This document shows positions 1 to 8,814 of a stretch of DNA of 64,000 bases, piece by piece. The notes beneath the pieces were generated by a model, which did not search any database, was not told the origin of the DNA, and saw only the letters and a program-made list of their open reading frames with translations. The translations under genes were made by a program, and so were the position numbers. Numbering within the stretch: position 1 is the first letter of the stretch; each line of letters opens with the position of its first letter. The DNA is from JACMRP01 sp047302465 (lineage in GTDB: Bacteria > Bdellovibrionota > Bdellovibrionia > Bdellovibrionales > Bdellovibrionaceae), in NCBI RefSeq assembly GCF_047302465.1, contig NZ_CP178621.1, positions 2,604,001 to 2,668,000 of the forward strand, written 5' to 3'.

Positions 1-328
1 GCTCGTCCCCCGTAAAGTACCTTTGCTCCTGAGAAAGCTTCAAGGCCTTCAATACTTCATGATTACGAACTTCAAAGATTTTTTTATCTTTCCACGCTGA
101 GGGACTCAGCATCCAGGTGAAGATAATCTCTGCAGCCCCACGCCCCTCAAAGCTTTTTTTGCCGTAGACAATCTCAAGCATTTCTTTTGCAAAAGTATCG
201 TAGGGCTTCACACGACCATCAGATTGTACCGGCAAGGATCCGAGTGCCGAACCTGGAGCCGCCGCATAGGCCCCTTTAAAAACAAGGAGTGACAAAATAA
301 GGAGAAGGATGACTTGCAAACGCTTCAT
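1..328 (-). CDS. CcsA/ResC-like cytochrome c biogenesis protein, N-terminal part only
   Basis: Partial gene read from the ATG at 328 and cut off by the left edge after about 109 codons. Residues 1-22 form a signal peptide or first membrane segment (MKRLQVILLLILSLLVFKG). The periplasmic stretch after it carries a GRVKPYDTFAKEML segment, which resembles the N-terminal extension of CcsA-type haem-handling proteins that work with ResB in system II cytochrome c maturation. The upstream ResB-like gene ends in an ATGA overlap with this start, so the two are translationally coupled. The polytopic WWD-motif domain that would prove the assignment lies outside the window, so the call rests on the N-terminal resemblance and the ResB neighbour. 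Confidence 0.7.
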   Translation of the reverse strand, partial: MKRLQVILLLILSLLVFKGAYAAAPGSALGSLPVQSDGRVKPYDTFAKEMLEIVYGKKSFEGRGAAEIIFTWMLSPSAWKDKKIFEVRNHEVLKALKLSQEQRYFTGDE

Positions 329-1743
329 GTTGGATTTCCTTTTTTGGCTTTCTTCTTAAAGTAGAACAACATCACAATACCGAGTGAAATAATCAACGAG
401 CCCAAATACTTGAGCCAACGCCCCGGATCCTGATTGACCGAGAAGATAGAAGCCACCGGCTCTTCAGTATTAGGCGCATTTTCGAAGCTAGCTTGATAAA
501 TGGTATAGCCACGATACTTCAAAGGCTCATTCATCGAAATCAGCTGCTCAGGCATATCAGGCACTTCTACGCGACTACTATATTCCATCGCACGATTCGT
601 TCCCTGATAACGATCCATCTTGAATTGATTCAGCTTAATAGGAAACCCAAGGTCAATCCGACGATTGCCGTAACTAACTATATAGACAACATCCGGACCA
701 AACAGTTTCACGGTGTCATTTAAAAGAATCCAATTCTCTTGATTGTTGAACTCAATCTTCACCGCAGAGGTCGTTAGTGGCGTCGGCGCCTCGCGCTCTT
801 GCAAATCCCAATCTTCTTCAGCTTCTGGCAAATAACGAAGCGCACGAATTTCAATTGGCATCTTCCAACCCGGAACAAAGACTTCTCCCTCTTTCAGGCT
901 TCCCGTCTTCAAAGGCTTTTCAGTGTCCTTTTGAAAAACAACGTACTTAAGACCTTCAGTCCCGTTTGGAGTAAAATAGATTTCATTTTCACCACGCCCC
1001 TTTTCAGGCGCAGGCCCTAAGTGCACGCTCGCAGGACCAAAACTATGAGTCGCAATATCCGTTGGACGCTTTTGCACCAACCACTCGATCACATTGACCT
1101 TAATATTTGCATTTTGTAGTTGGAAACGAAGCCCAGCGCCACGTCGCCCATTCGGCTCTTTCGGCGCAGTCACTTTACGAGCTGGAACCACGTAAGGTTT
1201 GTAATCTGTGATTTTAATTTCTGTATTGTAACCAGGAACTATAAAAGGCTTTTGCGCTGTTGGTCGCTTTAAAAAGAAATCCACGTTTTGTTCTGCTAGT
1301 TTCGTGTAACGATCTCCATCGAAAGAGCTATAAACCAAAACATCTGTTTCAGGAACAACCACATACTGCTCCGACTGGCCGATACCAACACGAACGCTGC
1401 CATCAAGACCAAACTTGCCGGTGATGATCGAACCAAGCATCAACACCAAAATTCCAATGTGCGCTAATACGAAAGATGTATGACGAGCTTTCCAAGGCCA
1501 GCGATCCACCATCACCGCGATCAGATTCACAGCAAGGAAACCCATAATAAAGTTCATCCATATAGTGTCATAGACCAACTTTTTCGCAGCTGTTGCATCG
1601 TACTTGGCTTCAACAAAGGTGCCTACAGCGACCAATGTTGCAATAGAAAGAATAACTACAACAGCAAGCTTTAACGAAGCTAAGGATCTAATAATGCGAC
1701 GAAGGTACACCTTCATTTTCGGAGCGACATCGGATTCTGACAT
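325..1743 (-). CDS. resB: ResB-like (Ccs1) cytochrome c biogenesis protein
   Basis: 472-residue membrane protein of system II cytochrome c maturation, which with CcsA delivers haem and keeps apocytochrome thiols reduced on the outer face of the inner membrane. Hydrophobic segments sit near residues 22-42, 62-82 and 88-108, followed by a large periplasmic domain of about 330 residues and a last membrane helix near 445-465 with a lysine-rich cytoplasmic tail. That three-plus-one topology and the segment FVLAHIGILVLMLGSIITG are typical of ResB. The gene overlaps the ccsA-like start by 4 nt. A 62-nt gap separates it from the amidohydrolase-like gene upstream on the same strand, so they could be cotranscribed. 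Confidence 0.88.
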   Translation of the reverse strand: MSESDVAPKMKVYLRRIIRSLASLKLAVVVILSIATLVAVGTFVEAKYDATAAKKLVYDTIWMNFIMGFLAVNLIAVMVDRWPWKARHTSFVLAHIGILVLMLGSIITGKFGLDGSVRVGIGQSEQYVVVPETDVLVYSSFDGDRYTKLAEQNVDFFLKRPTAQKPFIVPGYNTEIKITDYKPYVVPARKVTAPKEPNGRRGAGLRFQLQNANIKVNVIEWLVQKRPTDIATHSFGPASVHLGPAPEKGRGENEIYFTPNGTEGLKYVVFQKDTEKPLKTGSLKEGEVFVPGWKMPIEIRALRYLPEAEEDWDLQEREAPTPLTTSAVKIEFNNQENWILLNDTVKLFGPDVVYIVSYGNRRIDLGFPIKLNQFKMDRYQGTNRAMEYSSRVEVPDMPEQLISMNEPLKYRGYTIYQASFENAPNTEEPVASIFSVNQDPGRWLKYLGSLIISLGIVMLFYFKKKAKKGNPT

Positions 1744-1805
1744 GATTGCAAATATTTAATCCAACTTGTCCGCGCGGGCCAACCTATTTACCACAACGCT
1801 ATTTG

Positions 1806-2621
1806 TCAGTTCTGAATATTAGGCAAATTTTGACAGATATAATTCAGAGCCACTTCAATTTTGGCCTGAATTTTTTGGGCCTCAGCTGGTTTTAGTTTTT
1901 TAGTGACCTCATCCATATACAAGTCTCTATTCATCTCGACTTGAATTGCATGATGGTTTTTTGACGGCTGTCCATAATGTTCGCTGACTCTCCCACCGAA
2001 ATATGGCCAATTGAATCCGACTTTAAATCCCGCAATGGCATAAGCAGCGATCACTAAATCTCTGAACCGCGGATCACAACTTTTTCCATGGCAATCACTG
2101 ACGACGATTTCAGCGCGACGCTCGCCCGGATCGCGATGCTCTTTAGTCCCCACCGAAGGCATGCTGTGAGCATCGATATGGAAAACCTTCTTACGACCAG
2201 CGCTTTCGTAATTTTCATAGAGTTTTCGCACACTCGCATGAAAAGGTTCATAAATTAATTCTACAAGTTCCTGATGAGTTTTTGCGGAAACAGGTCCCTT
2301 CATCAACTTATGATTGTATGTTGTAATGGCCCACAAAAAACCCCGGCGATGCATGCCCGCAGGGTTGCTATTACCTTCGACGCTGCCAGCATCCACATCC
2401 TCGGGGATACGATTCAAATCTCCGGCGTAGCGATGCCATTCCGTTTTTGCGTAAGGAAGATGCAACTTTTGAAGGCTTGGCTCATAAAGAAAGTCGACAT
2501 AACGATCCACGTCGCACATCAGGATCTCTTCTGGCAACCCCTTCAACCACGTAGCCTGTGGCGGAAGTTTTTCACCAGAGTGAGGAATGGTCACCAAGAG
2601 TGAGTACGGGGGAAGTTGCAT
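1806..2621 (-). CDS. N-formylglutamate amidohydrolase-like protein
   Basis: 271 residues. The N-terminal TIPHSGEKLP, the HIDAHSMP segment near residue 150 and the segment NHHAIQVEMNRDLYMD near the C-terminus are the metal-site and core motifs of the N-formylglutamate amidohydrolase (HutG-type FGase) family, which hydrolyse N-formylglutamate to formate and glutamate in histidine breakdown. No other hut genes are nearby, so the true substrate could be another N-acylated amino acid or small amide. It starts at 2621, divergent from the PduO-type gene with only 51 nt between the two starts, so both promoters must lie in or overlap that gap. Confidence 0.82.
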   Translation of the reverse strand: MQLPPYSLLVTIPHSGEKLPPQATWLKGLPEEILMCDVDRYVDFLYEPSLQKLHLPYAKTEWHRYAGDLNRIPEDVDAGSVEGNSNPAGMHRRGFLWAITTYNHKLMKGPVSAKTHQELVELIYEPFHASVRKLYENYESAGRKKVFHIDAHSMPSVGTKEHRDPGERRAEIVVSDCHGKSCDPRFRDLVIAAYAIAGFKVGFNWPYFGGRVSEHYGQPSKNHHAIQVEMNRDLYMDEVTKKLKPAEAQKIQAKIEVALNYICQNLPNIQN

Positions 2622-2672
2622 TGTCTACTCCTTAATGTCATGCTGATAGAGTAAGCTTAAAACGGGAACTGA

Positions 2673-3239
2673 ATGAAAGCAAAAATTTATACCAAAACCG
2701 GTGACAAAGGGACCACGCGTTTAGTGGATGGCTCCTGCGTTGAGAAATTCAACCCCCGCGTTGAGGCCTATGGCACTGTCGACGAATTAAATTCCTATTT
2801 GGGCGTTGTTCGCGTTGGCCTTCAAAAACTTCAAGAACTGCAGCCTTTAGATCCTTTCTTTGAGAAGATACAAAATCAGCTTTTTAATGTCGGCAGCCTG
2901 CTGGCCTGCGCCGATGAAGAAGTTTTCAAAAAGCTTCCCGCTTTAGAAGAAAAACATGTCACGTTCTTGGAACAAAAAATTGACGAACTAACGAGCGAAT
3001 TGCCCGAGCTTCGCAATTTCATTTTACCAGCAGGCCACGAGACTTCGACCCACCTGCATGTCGCGCGCACTCTTTGCCGCCGCTCCGAACGTCGATCTGC
3101 AGAAGTCATGGTTAAAGATGCACGTTACGATATTTGCCTAAAGTATCTAAATCGCTTGAGTGATTTCTTATTTGTTGCTGCACGCTGGGTGAATTTAAAA
3201 ACCCGCTTTGAAGATGTGCTTTGGAAAAAGTCTGAATGA
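2673..3239 (+). CDS. PduO-type cob(I)alamin adenosyltransferase
   Basis: 188 residues, normal for the family. It transfers the 5'-deoxyadenosyl group of ATP to cob(I)alamin to make adenosylcobalamin. The N-terminal KTGDKGTTRL is the ATP-binding motif, and the helix segment RTLCRRSERRS plus LNRLSDFLFVAAR are the C-terminal signatures of the PduO/MMAB family. No cobalamin biosynthesis or B12-dependent enzyme gene is adjacent, so it most likely serves corrinoid salvage for an enzyme elsewhere. The stop codon overlaps the next start in ATGA, which indicates coupling with the GNAT-like gene. Confidence 0.9.
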   Translation: MKAKIYTKTGDKGTTRLVDGSCVEKFNPRVEAYGTVDELNSYLGVVRVGLQKLQELQPLDPFFEKIQNQLFNVGSLLACADEEVFKKLPALEEKHVTFLEQKIDELTSELPELRNFILPAGHETSTHLHVARTLCRRSERRSAEVMVKDARYDICLKYLNRLSDFLFVAARWVNLKTRFEDVLWKKSE

Positions 3240-4375
3240 ATTCTCGCATGCGGCTTGAGGTTGCAAAACCCTCGGACAATCAAACCATTCTCGAGTTCTA
3301 CAAAGGCTTTCCGCTGAAGGGAGTGCTTGAACTCAAAGTGGATCGCCGCGGGGATTTTTTTGGTCCTTATGCCGTTGAATCAGATCGCTTCCGCACTTAC
3401 CTTCTAAAGGACGATCAGGATCATCTTCAAGGAATGGCTTCTTTTACTATTAAAGACGTCATGATTAATGGCCAAATTAAAACAGTTGCTTATGGCCGCG
3501 ACCTTCGCATCAGCAACAACCGTCGCGCGATCATCGAATGGGCTGATCATTTTGTTCCGACCTTGCAGGACATCAGCAATACCTACGGGGTCCAACACTT
3601 TTTCAGTGCCTTAAACATGACAGAGACCTCGGCATTAAATACTTTTGTTCGCCCCCGTAACTTAAAGCGGGCATTGCCAAGATATTTTAACTACCGTCGC
3701 TTTAACTTAGTCAGCGTTCATGGGCGCTTTCCATGGGCTCAGAACCCGCTCCCTCACCTTCAGATTCGGAACGGCTCGTCTGTGAATGCAGATGCTTTAA
3801 TCTACTATTTGTCCCAAAAAAGCATCCAAAGAAACCTATCAACCTACTGGGATTCTTACAGCTTTTTCAAACAACTTCACCGTTGGCGTGGTTTAAGATT
3901 AGAAGACTTCCTCGTAGCCTTTGACCGCCACAATAACATTGTTGGCTGTTGTGCTCCCTGGAAAGCGGATGGAATTCAAGAGCTTGTCCCTCTTGATTAT
4001 TCCTTGAAGGCTCATAATTTCCGTCAATTTTTAAAGTTCGGAAAGCTTTTTGGGTGGACTCGCAACCTCACAAAACCTGCTTACCGCCTGCAATTGGAAG
4101 AAACCCTTCAATTCCAGTATTTAACCCACCTGTTTGCGGATAATGAGGACGTTTTTGAATCCCTTTTGTGGGCAGCTTATGACCGCGCCCGCTCGAACGA
4201 CTTCTTAATTTACCCACAAACCCGTGAAGAACTCATATATAAAAGACCTTTAAACTGGGTTTGCGCGAAGATCCCGCATGGGCTTTACTGCATGGTTCCT
4301 CCGGATCAAAACGCGCCTGATTTTTTGAATCCGTCTAACGACATCGCTGTCAGTTTGGAAGCTTTCTTCATCTAA
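3236..4375 (+). CDS. GNAT-like acyltransferase-fold protein of unknown substrate
   Basis: 379 residues. The N-terminal portion (MRLEVAKPSDNQTILEFYK) has the beta-strand/helix opening of GNAT N-acetyltransferases, with a central RDLRISNNRRA segment where the acetyl-CoA loop is expected. The protein is about twice the usual single-domain length, so it probably has two GNAT-like halves or one domain plus an unknown C-terminal part. No signal peptide or membrane segment is seen. The start overlaps the PduO gene stop by 4 nt. I cannot name a substrate; comparable long proteins are usually annotated only as hypothetical. Confidence 0.6.
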   Translation: MNSRMRLEVAKPSDNQTILEFYKGFPLKGVLELKVDRRGDFFGPYAVESDRFRTYLLKDDQDHLQGMASFTIKDVMINGQIKTVAYGRDLRISNNRRAIIEWADHFVPTLQDISNTYGVQHFFSALNMTETSALNTFVRPRNLKRALPRYFNYRRFNLVSVHGRFPWAQNPLPHLQIRNGSSVNADALIYYLSQKSIQRNLSTYWDSYSFFKQLHRWRGLRLEDFLVAFDRHNNIVGCCAPWKADGIQELVPLDYSLKAHNFRQFLKFGKLFGWTRNLTKPAYRLQLEETLQFQYLTHLFADNEDVFESLLWAAYDRARSNDFLIYPQTREELIYKRPLNWVCAKIPHGLYCMVPPDQNAPDFLNPSNDIAVSLEAFFI

Positions 4376-4876
4376 AAAAGACAGTCGCGTCCGAACTTTT
4401 GGTCACAGCCTAGAAATTTTCACAAAGCGAAAATCCCACTTTGCAATTCAACTCACTTCGTTTATAAAGGCACCACCTTGCGTTCTATGACTTTTTACTA
4501 TTGGGGAGATTTTCATTCAAATGACCACTTCACCTTAAGCCAATCAGAAGATTCGCTTTAAGGATTTCTCAGTATCAATCTCATCTTGTAATTACACCCA
4601 GACCCCACAGACAACCATGATCCACGTATTTAAACGCTTGGTATTTGGTTCGAAAAATTTAGGCGGTTTTGTTGGCTGAATTTTCAGCTGACGCCCTTTC
4701 CGCAGAGGGGATGTGTAAACCGCCTGGCAGTGAGCCACCTGTCGCTTCTTGTGTCGACAGAATAAATCAGGTGGCTCCCTGCTATTTACTCCGTCAATGC
4801 AAATCCAAAAAGGAACCAAAGAACCAATTTGGAGCCTTCTTACCTTCAGATGATTTTAATCGTGAGTTTTTACTGC
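4376..4876. other. Gene-free stretch between convergent genes
   Basis: About 500 bases between the end of the GNAT-like gene (plus) and the end of the 177-residue gene (minus). Short open frames exist on both strands (around 4592-4905), but they have no Shine-Dalgarno sequence, are rich in Pro/Arg/Cys and look like chance frames. No good terminator with a T-run follows the GNAT-like gene. The only clear structure is the hairpin at 4715-4789, listed separately. Since both flanking genes point inward, the stretch is not needed for their promoters, which makes its length notable in so compact a region. Confidence 0.6.
4715..4789. ncRNA. Long imperfect hairpin, possible structured RNA or mobile repeat remnant
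   Basis: Arms 4728-4741 (CAGTGAGCCACCTG) and 4768-4781 (CAGGTGGCTCCCTG) pair at 13 of 14 positions. Inside them lies a second pairing TGTCG/CGACA, and outside them GTAAA (4715-4719) pairs with TTTAC (4785-4789). Together this gives a three-part stem of about 75 nt. It has no T-run, so a simple intrinsic terminator is unlikely. It could be a small RNA, a processing signal or a miniature repeat element. The pairing is read directly from the sequence; the function is unknown. Confidence 0.35.
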
Positions 4877-5410
4877 TTAAGCAGAGAGCTTCGCGCCCTG
4901 CATGATCGTTGGCCAAAACCAATCTAGCATTGGGTCTTCCGAGATCACTTCGTGCAAGAAAATTTGCGGCGGAGTTTTGAATTTGAGCTTGCCGATTTCG
5001 TATTCAAGATCATCAAAACCAGGTCCGAAAACGTACATATGGAATTCCGGCGCCTGATGAAGTAATTCCTTAATATTTTTACGCCACTCATTGGAATCAC
5101 TAAACTTTCGTCGCTCTACAATCGTGTCGTACTTTACTTGCGAAAGCTTCCAACGTTTAAACAAAGCTTCCTGAAGAAGCTGAGCCAGCTTCAATTGAAA
5201 CTCTTTTGGTTGCTGCATAAACAACTCTTGAGAGCCCATGATAGAAACCAAATCCATATTCGGCACGATTTCCTGCGCCTGACGGAGATCCGCCATAACT
5301 TCAGGCACCCGCAGTAGCTGCGAGCGAATTTCGATGTCTGCAATGGATTCACCAAGGGTGAAGTAGACCACGTTCATACCCATAAAGGTACCAGATCTAA
5401 TCCCTATCAC
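4877..5410 (-). CDS. Conserved-looking hypothetical cytoplasmic protein
   Basis: 177 residues from a GTG at 5410 preceded by AGGA; an internal ATG at 5377 (MNVVYFTLGESIADIEIRSQ) or 5383 is an alternative start. No signal peptide or membrane segment. The protein has a mixed alpha/beta pattern, a charged middle (WKLSQVKYDTIVERRKFSDS) and a C-terminal end rich in aromatic residues (LDWFWPTIMQGAKLSA). I do not recognise the family. It is divergent from gspC with about 130 nt between starts, so it could share a regulatory region with the secretion operon. Confidence 0.7.
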   Translation of the reverse strand: MIGIRSGTFMGMNVVYFTLGESIADIEIRSQLLRVPEVMADLRQAQEIVPNMDLVSIMGSQELFMQQPKEFQLKLAQLLQEALFKRWKLSQVKYDTIVERRKFSDSNEWRKNIKELLHQAPEFHMYVFGPGFDDLEYEIGKLKFKTPPQIFLHEVISEDPMLDWFWPTIMQGAKLSA

Positions 5411-5540
5411 CGAGTCCTGACGGGCTTAGGTCTAGGTCCAATTTTCTTCCTGCCCAGGACCAAGCCTCTTTGTTAGTATAGGTACGGGACTTGAAGGATT
5501 CAAATCCCTGATATGACAAAGGATTGGCAAAGGATTTATC

Positions 5541-6476
5541 GTGGCGATAGATAACAAAAAGCAAGCAAAGAAAAAGCGCCCTGCTTTTGAAAAATGGCTC
5601 TCCTACTTACTTTTTGTTTTCATCGGCTTTGTCATCGCGGATTTGTTGATTTTGAGTTATCGCGATTTGATGCTGCCAAATCAAACGCCTCCTGCCCGTC
5701 CTAAAAAACTTCTCAATGACAATTTAGTTTCTCGTGGTGCCTACAACACCATTATCTCTCGCAATATTTTCTCTGCAGATGGCGTGATTCCTGATCCTTT
5801 GATCGCCAAGGGACAAGATCCGAACAACATTAAAGAAGCAGATCCGGTACCATCTCAGTTGCCATTGAATTTGATTGGAACCCTTGTTCACTCTAACGCG
5901 GATAAGTCTATTGCTGCGATCGAAATTCGCGGCAAAAACCAAATCCTCTCTTACACACCGAAAAGAAATATCGAGAACCTCGCAACTCTGTTGAAGGTTG
6001 AAAGACAAAGAATCGTCTTCCGCAACCTTAACACTAACGTGCTTGAGTTTATCGAGATGAAACCTTTCGGAAATAACAAAGTTGCTTTCGGCGCTTCGGC
6101 TCCAGCGGCGCCTGCGTCTCAAGGATCTGGCGAAGTCAAAAACATGGGTGACAACAAGTTCACAATTAAGCGTGCAGATTTGCAAAAATATCTGAATGAT
6201 CTCTCAAGCATCTTGATGCAAGCCCGTGCCGTTCCTGCTCGTGACAAAGTCACTGGCGAAGTGATCGGCTACCGCATTGTTGATTTCCAGCCAAACAGCA
6301 TTTTCTCTCAGCTGGGTATTCAACGCATGGACTTGATCAAAAACGTCAATGGCGAGCCTGTGGATACCCCACAAAAAGCCATGGAACTATTTAATATGTT
6401 TAAAAACTCCAACAACATCAAAATGAGCGTAGATCGCGGCGGTCGCGTAGAGACCCTCGACTATACGATTCAGTAA
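5541..6476 (+). CDS. gspC: Type II secretion protein GspC
   Basis: 311 residues from a GTG start with AAAGG seven bases upstream. A short basic cytoplasmic head is followed by a single membrane helix near residues 20-42 (LSYLLFVFIGFVIADLLILS), a homology-region domain near 70-180 (IISRNIFSADGVIPD, LPLNLIGTLVHSNADKS) and a C-terminal PDZ domain near 215-311 (GYRIVDFQPNSIFSQLGIQR). GspC links the inner-membrane platform to the secretin and helps recruit substrates. It opens the twelve-gene operon. The PDZ domain places it with the Xcp/Eps-type C proteins rather than coiled-coil forms. Confidence 0.92.
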   Translation: MAIDNKKQAKKKRPAFEKWLSYLLFVFIGFVIADLLILSYRDLMLPNQTPPARPKKLLNDNLVSRGAYNTIISRNIFSADGVIPDPLIAKGQDPNNIKEADPVPSQLPLNLIGTLVHSNADKSIAAIEIRGKNQILSYTPKRNIENLATLLKVERQRIVFRNLNTNVLEFIEMKPFGNNKVAFGASAPAAPASQGSGEVKNMGDNKFTIKRADLQKYLNDLSSILMQARAVPARDKVTGEVIGYRIVDFQPNSIFSQLGIQRMDLIKNVNGEPVDTPQKAMELFNMFKNSNNIKMSVDRGGRVETLDYTIQ

Positions 6477-6528
6477 TTTTTATTGTTTTTGGATTGGTAT
6501 TTGTTTTCGTGTCCGCAAAGGAAGGTGG

Positions 6529-8793
6529 ATGAAGATGAAGGTAAAAAACAGACAAAAGACAGCGCTAGGAATTGCCTCGCTTTTGACAACACAGATAGCA
6601 ATGGCGCAAAGCTTTCCGCCACCGCCTCCAATGCCAAGTGCTGCGGACTTCCCGCCACCTCCACCATCTATTTCTGATTCGGGCTCTGGATCTTCAGGCG
6701 TACGTGGCGCAGGACCCGGCGGCGCTGACAGTGGAAAACCAGGCGCTTTGAGCAAATCTCAACAAGGTAAGTTTGCAAAAGCAGGCCTTGAAGACATCAC
6801 GAATGAAAACTTCCCAGAGACTATCGAGTCCTTCGACTTCCCGAACGTGGAAATCACGGACGTTATCAAAGCAATCTCTGAATTGACAGGTAAGAACTTT
6901 ATCATCGACCCAGGCGTTCGTGGTAAAATCACGATCGTCGCTCCAAGTAAAATCACAGTTGCTGAAGCTTATAAGGCATTCTTGTCTGCTCTTGCTATCA
7001 ACGGCTTCACCGTAGTTCCAAGCGGCAGTTTCCTAAAGATCAAGTCTGCAAGATATGCTCAACGTGATAATATCGAGACCTATTCTGGCTCTTACTATCC
7101 TAACTCCGATCAGATGATCACGCGTATTATCCACTTGAAGCACATTCAAGCGGAGCAAGTGAACAGAGACTTAAGAATCCTCACCTCTAAAGACGGTGAA
7201 ATGTCCGTTTATACAGCGACTAACTCTTTGATCCTTTCAGACTACGGTTCAAATATTGACCGCGTAATGAAGATCATCGGTCAGTTGGACGTTCCGGGCT
7301 TTGAAGACCAAATCGAAGTTATTCCTATTAAATATGCAAAAGCCAAAGATCTTGCGGATCTCGTCGATAAAATCGTAAATAAGGGACAAAAAAGTGCCGG
7401 CACTTCTCCTGGATCTTTCTCTGCTGGTGTTCCGCGCTTTACCCGCTCTCAAGGCACGACCGCTCAACAAGGGACTAGCTTCTTTATGGCGATCCCTGAA
7501 GACCGTACAAACTCGATCATTGCGATGGGAAATAAATCAGGCATTGTTCGCTTGAAAAAACTGATTGCACAATTGGACTTCCGTGTTCGCGCTGGCGATA
7601 ACGGCGGTGTTTACGTTTATTACGTTAAGAACGGTGATGCCGAGAAAATTGCACAAACTCTTCAAGGTATCACAAAGGATGCCGCTCCAAAACCTGCTAG
7701 CAGCTTATTGGGCCCTCTCGGCGGAAACCCTACGGCTCAGCAAACAACAGAGATCTTCGGTGGCGATGTAAAAATCACAGCTGATAAGAGCACAAATAGC
7801 ATCGTTATCACAGCTAGCAAGCAAGACTACGAAGCTGTTTTGAATATCCTCAACAAATTGGACATTGCCCGCGATCAGGTGTTCGTTGAAACGATCATCA
7901 TGGAGATGGCGAATAGTGATGCAAACAACTGGGGCGTTGGTTATTACCAATTCAACGAAGGCGTGGGTAAAGCCGGCTTCGTCAGTAACGGATTCGACTT
8001 TGCAAGCTTGCTTAGCCCCATCGGCGGTACTGGCGCAACTCTTGGTTTCGGCCAAGGTAAGAACGTGACAGTGACAGATCCAACAAAACCAGGAACTTCA
8101 ATCACGATTCCAAGTCTTGTTGGCTTCATTAACTTCATTAAGAGCAATACAAAAGCAAACATCCTTTCAACTCCGCAAGTTTTGGCACTTGATAACCAAA
8201 CAGCTGAGATCGAAGTGGGTGATAAGGTTCCAGTCAGCATCACGCAGACTACAAATGCTGCGGGACAGATTACAAACTCTGCTCAGTTTGAAGAAGCAAC
8301 TATTAAGCTAACTATCAAACCATTTATCAGCCCGTCTTCTGATACAATCCGCATGGAAGTCGATCAGAAGATTAAACAATTGACTCAAGTTGCGGCTCTA
8401 CCAAAGAATCTTTCAGATAACTCGCAACCTCTAGCAACTCGTAACATTAAAACCACTTTGGTTATCAAAAACGAAGACACAGCGGTGCTTGGTGGCTTGA
8501 TCAGAGATCGTGAGTCTGAGACTATTTCTAAGGTGCCTTTGTTAGGTGATTTGCCAATCATCGGCTGGTTGTTTAAAGGACGTTCAACAACTAAAGAAAA
8601 AGTAAATCTGTTGGTATTCCTTACTCCAAAAATTATTCGTAACCCAACAGATCAAAAGACGATTCTTAATAGAAAGCTTGATGAACGTTTACAATTCATC
8701 AAAGCTCAAGGCGGAAGAGATCCTTATGGATCAACAATTGATCGCGTAGGCAAAAAGACTTCTCAACCTGTAGACGACAACGCCAGCGAATAG
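6529..8793 (+). CDS. gspD: Type II secretion outer-membrane secretin GspD
   Basis: 754 residues, the multimeric outer-membrane channel of the T2SS. A signal peptide ends near residue 26 (IAMAQ), followed by an unusual proline-rich and glycine/serine-rich linker (about 27-78). The N0 domain begins at FDFPNVEITDVIKAIS, followed by N1-N3 repeats and the secretin core, with the conserved VPLLGDLPIIGWLFKG near the C-terminus. No lipobox is present, so a pilotin would have to act on the C-terminal region, or the secretin assembles without one. The ATG at 6535 has better spacing to the AAAGGAAGG ribosome site than 6529 and is an equally likely start. Confidence 0.97.
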   Translation: MKMKVKNRQKTALGIASLLTTQIAMAQSFPPPPPMPSAADFPPPPPSISDSGSGSSGVRGAGPGGADSGKPGALSKSQQGKFAKAGLEDITNENFPETIESFDFPNVEITDVIKAISELTGKNFIIDPGVRGKITIVAPSKITVAEAYKAFLSALAINGFTVVPSGSFLKIKSARYAQRDNIETYSGSYYPNSDQMITRIIHLKHIQAEQVNRDLRILTSKDGEMSVYTATNSLILSDYGSNIDRVMKIIGQLDVPGFEDQIEVIPIKYAKAKDLADLVDKIVNKGQKSAGTSPGSFSAGVPRFTRSQGTTAQQGTSFFMAIPEDRTNSIIAMGNKSGIVRLKKLIAQLDFRVRAGDNGGVYVYYVKNGDAEKIAQTLQGITKDAAPKPASSLLGPLGGNPTAQQTTEIFGGDVKITADKSTNSIVITASKQDYEAVLNILNKLDIARDQVFVETIIMEMANSDANNWGVGYYQFNEGVGKAGFVSNGFDFASLLSPIGGTGATLGFGQGKNVTVTDPTKPGTSITIPSLVGFINFIKSNTKANILSTPQVLALDNQTAEIEVGDKVPVSITQTTNAAGQITNSAQFEEATIKLTIKPFISPSSDTIRMEVDQKIKQLTQVAALPKNLSDNSQPLATRNIKTTLVIKNEDTAVLGGLIRDRESETISKVPLLGDLPIIGWLFKGRSTTKEKVNLLVFLTPKIIRNPTDQKTILNRKLDERLQFIKAQGGRDPYGSTIDRVGKKTSQPVDDNASE

Positions 8794-8814
8794 AAATTAG
8801 GAGTCAACGAACTC

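Noticed and set aside
4592..4905. Small frames on both strands in the 4.4-4.9 kb gap
   Set aside because: No ribosome sites, mutually overlapping, no signal peptide and no recognisable pattern; the hairpin there better explains the sequence.
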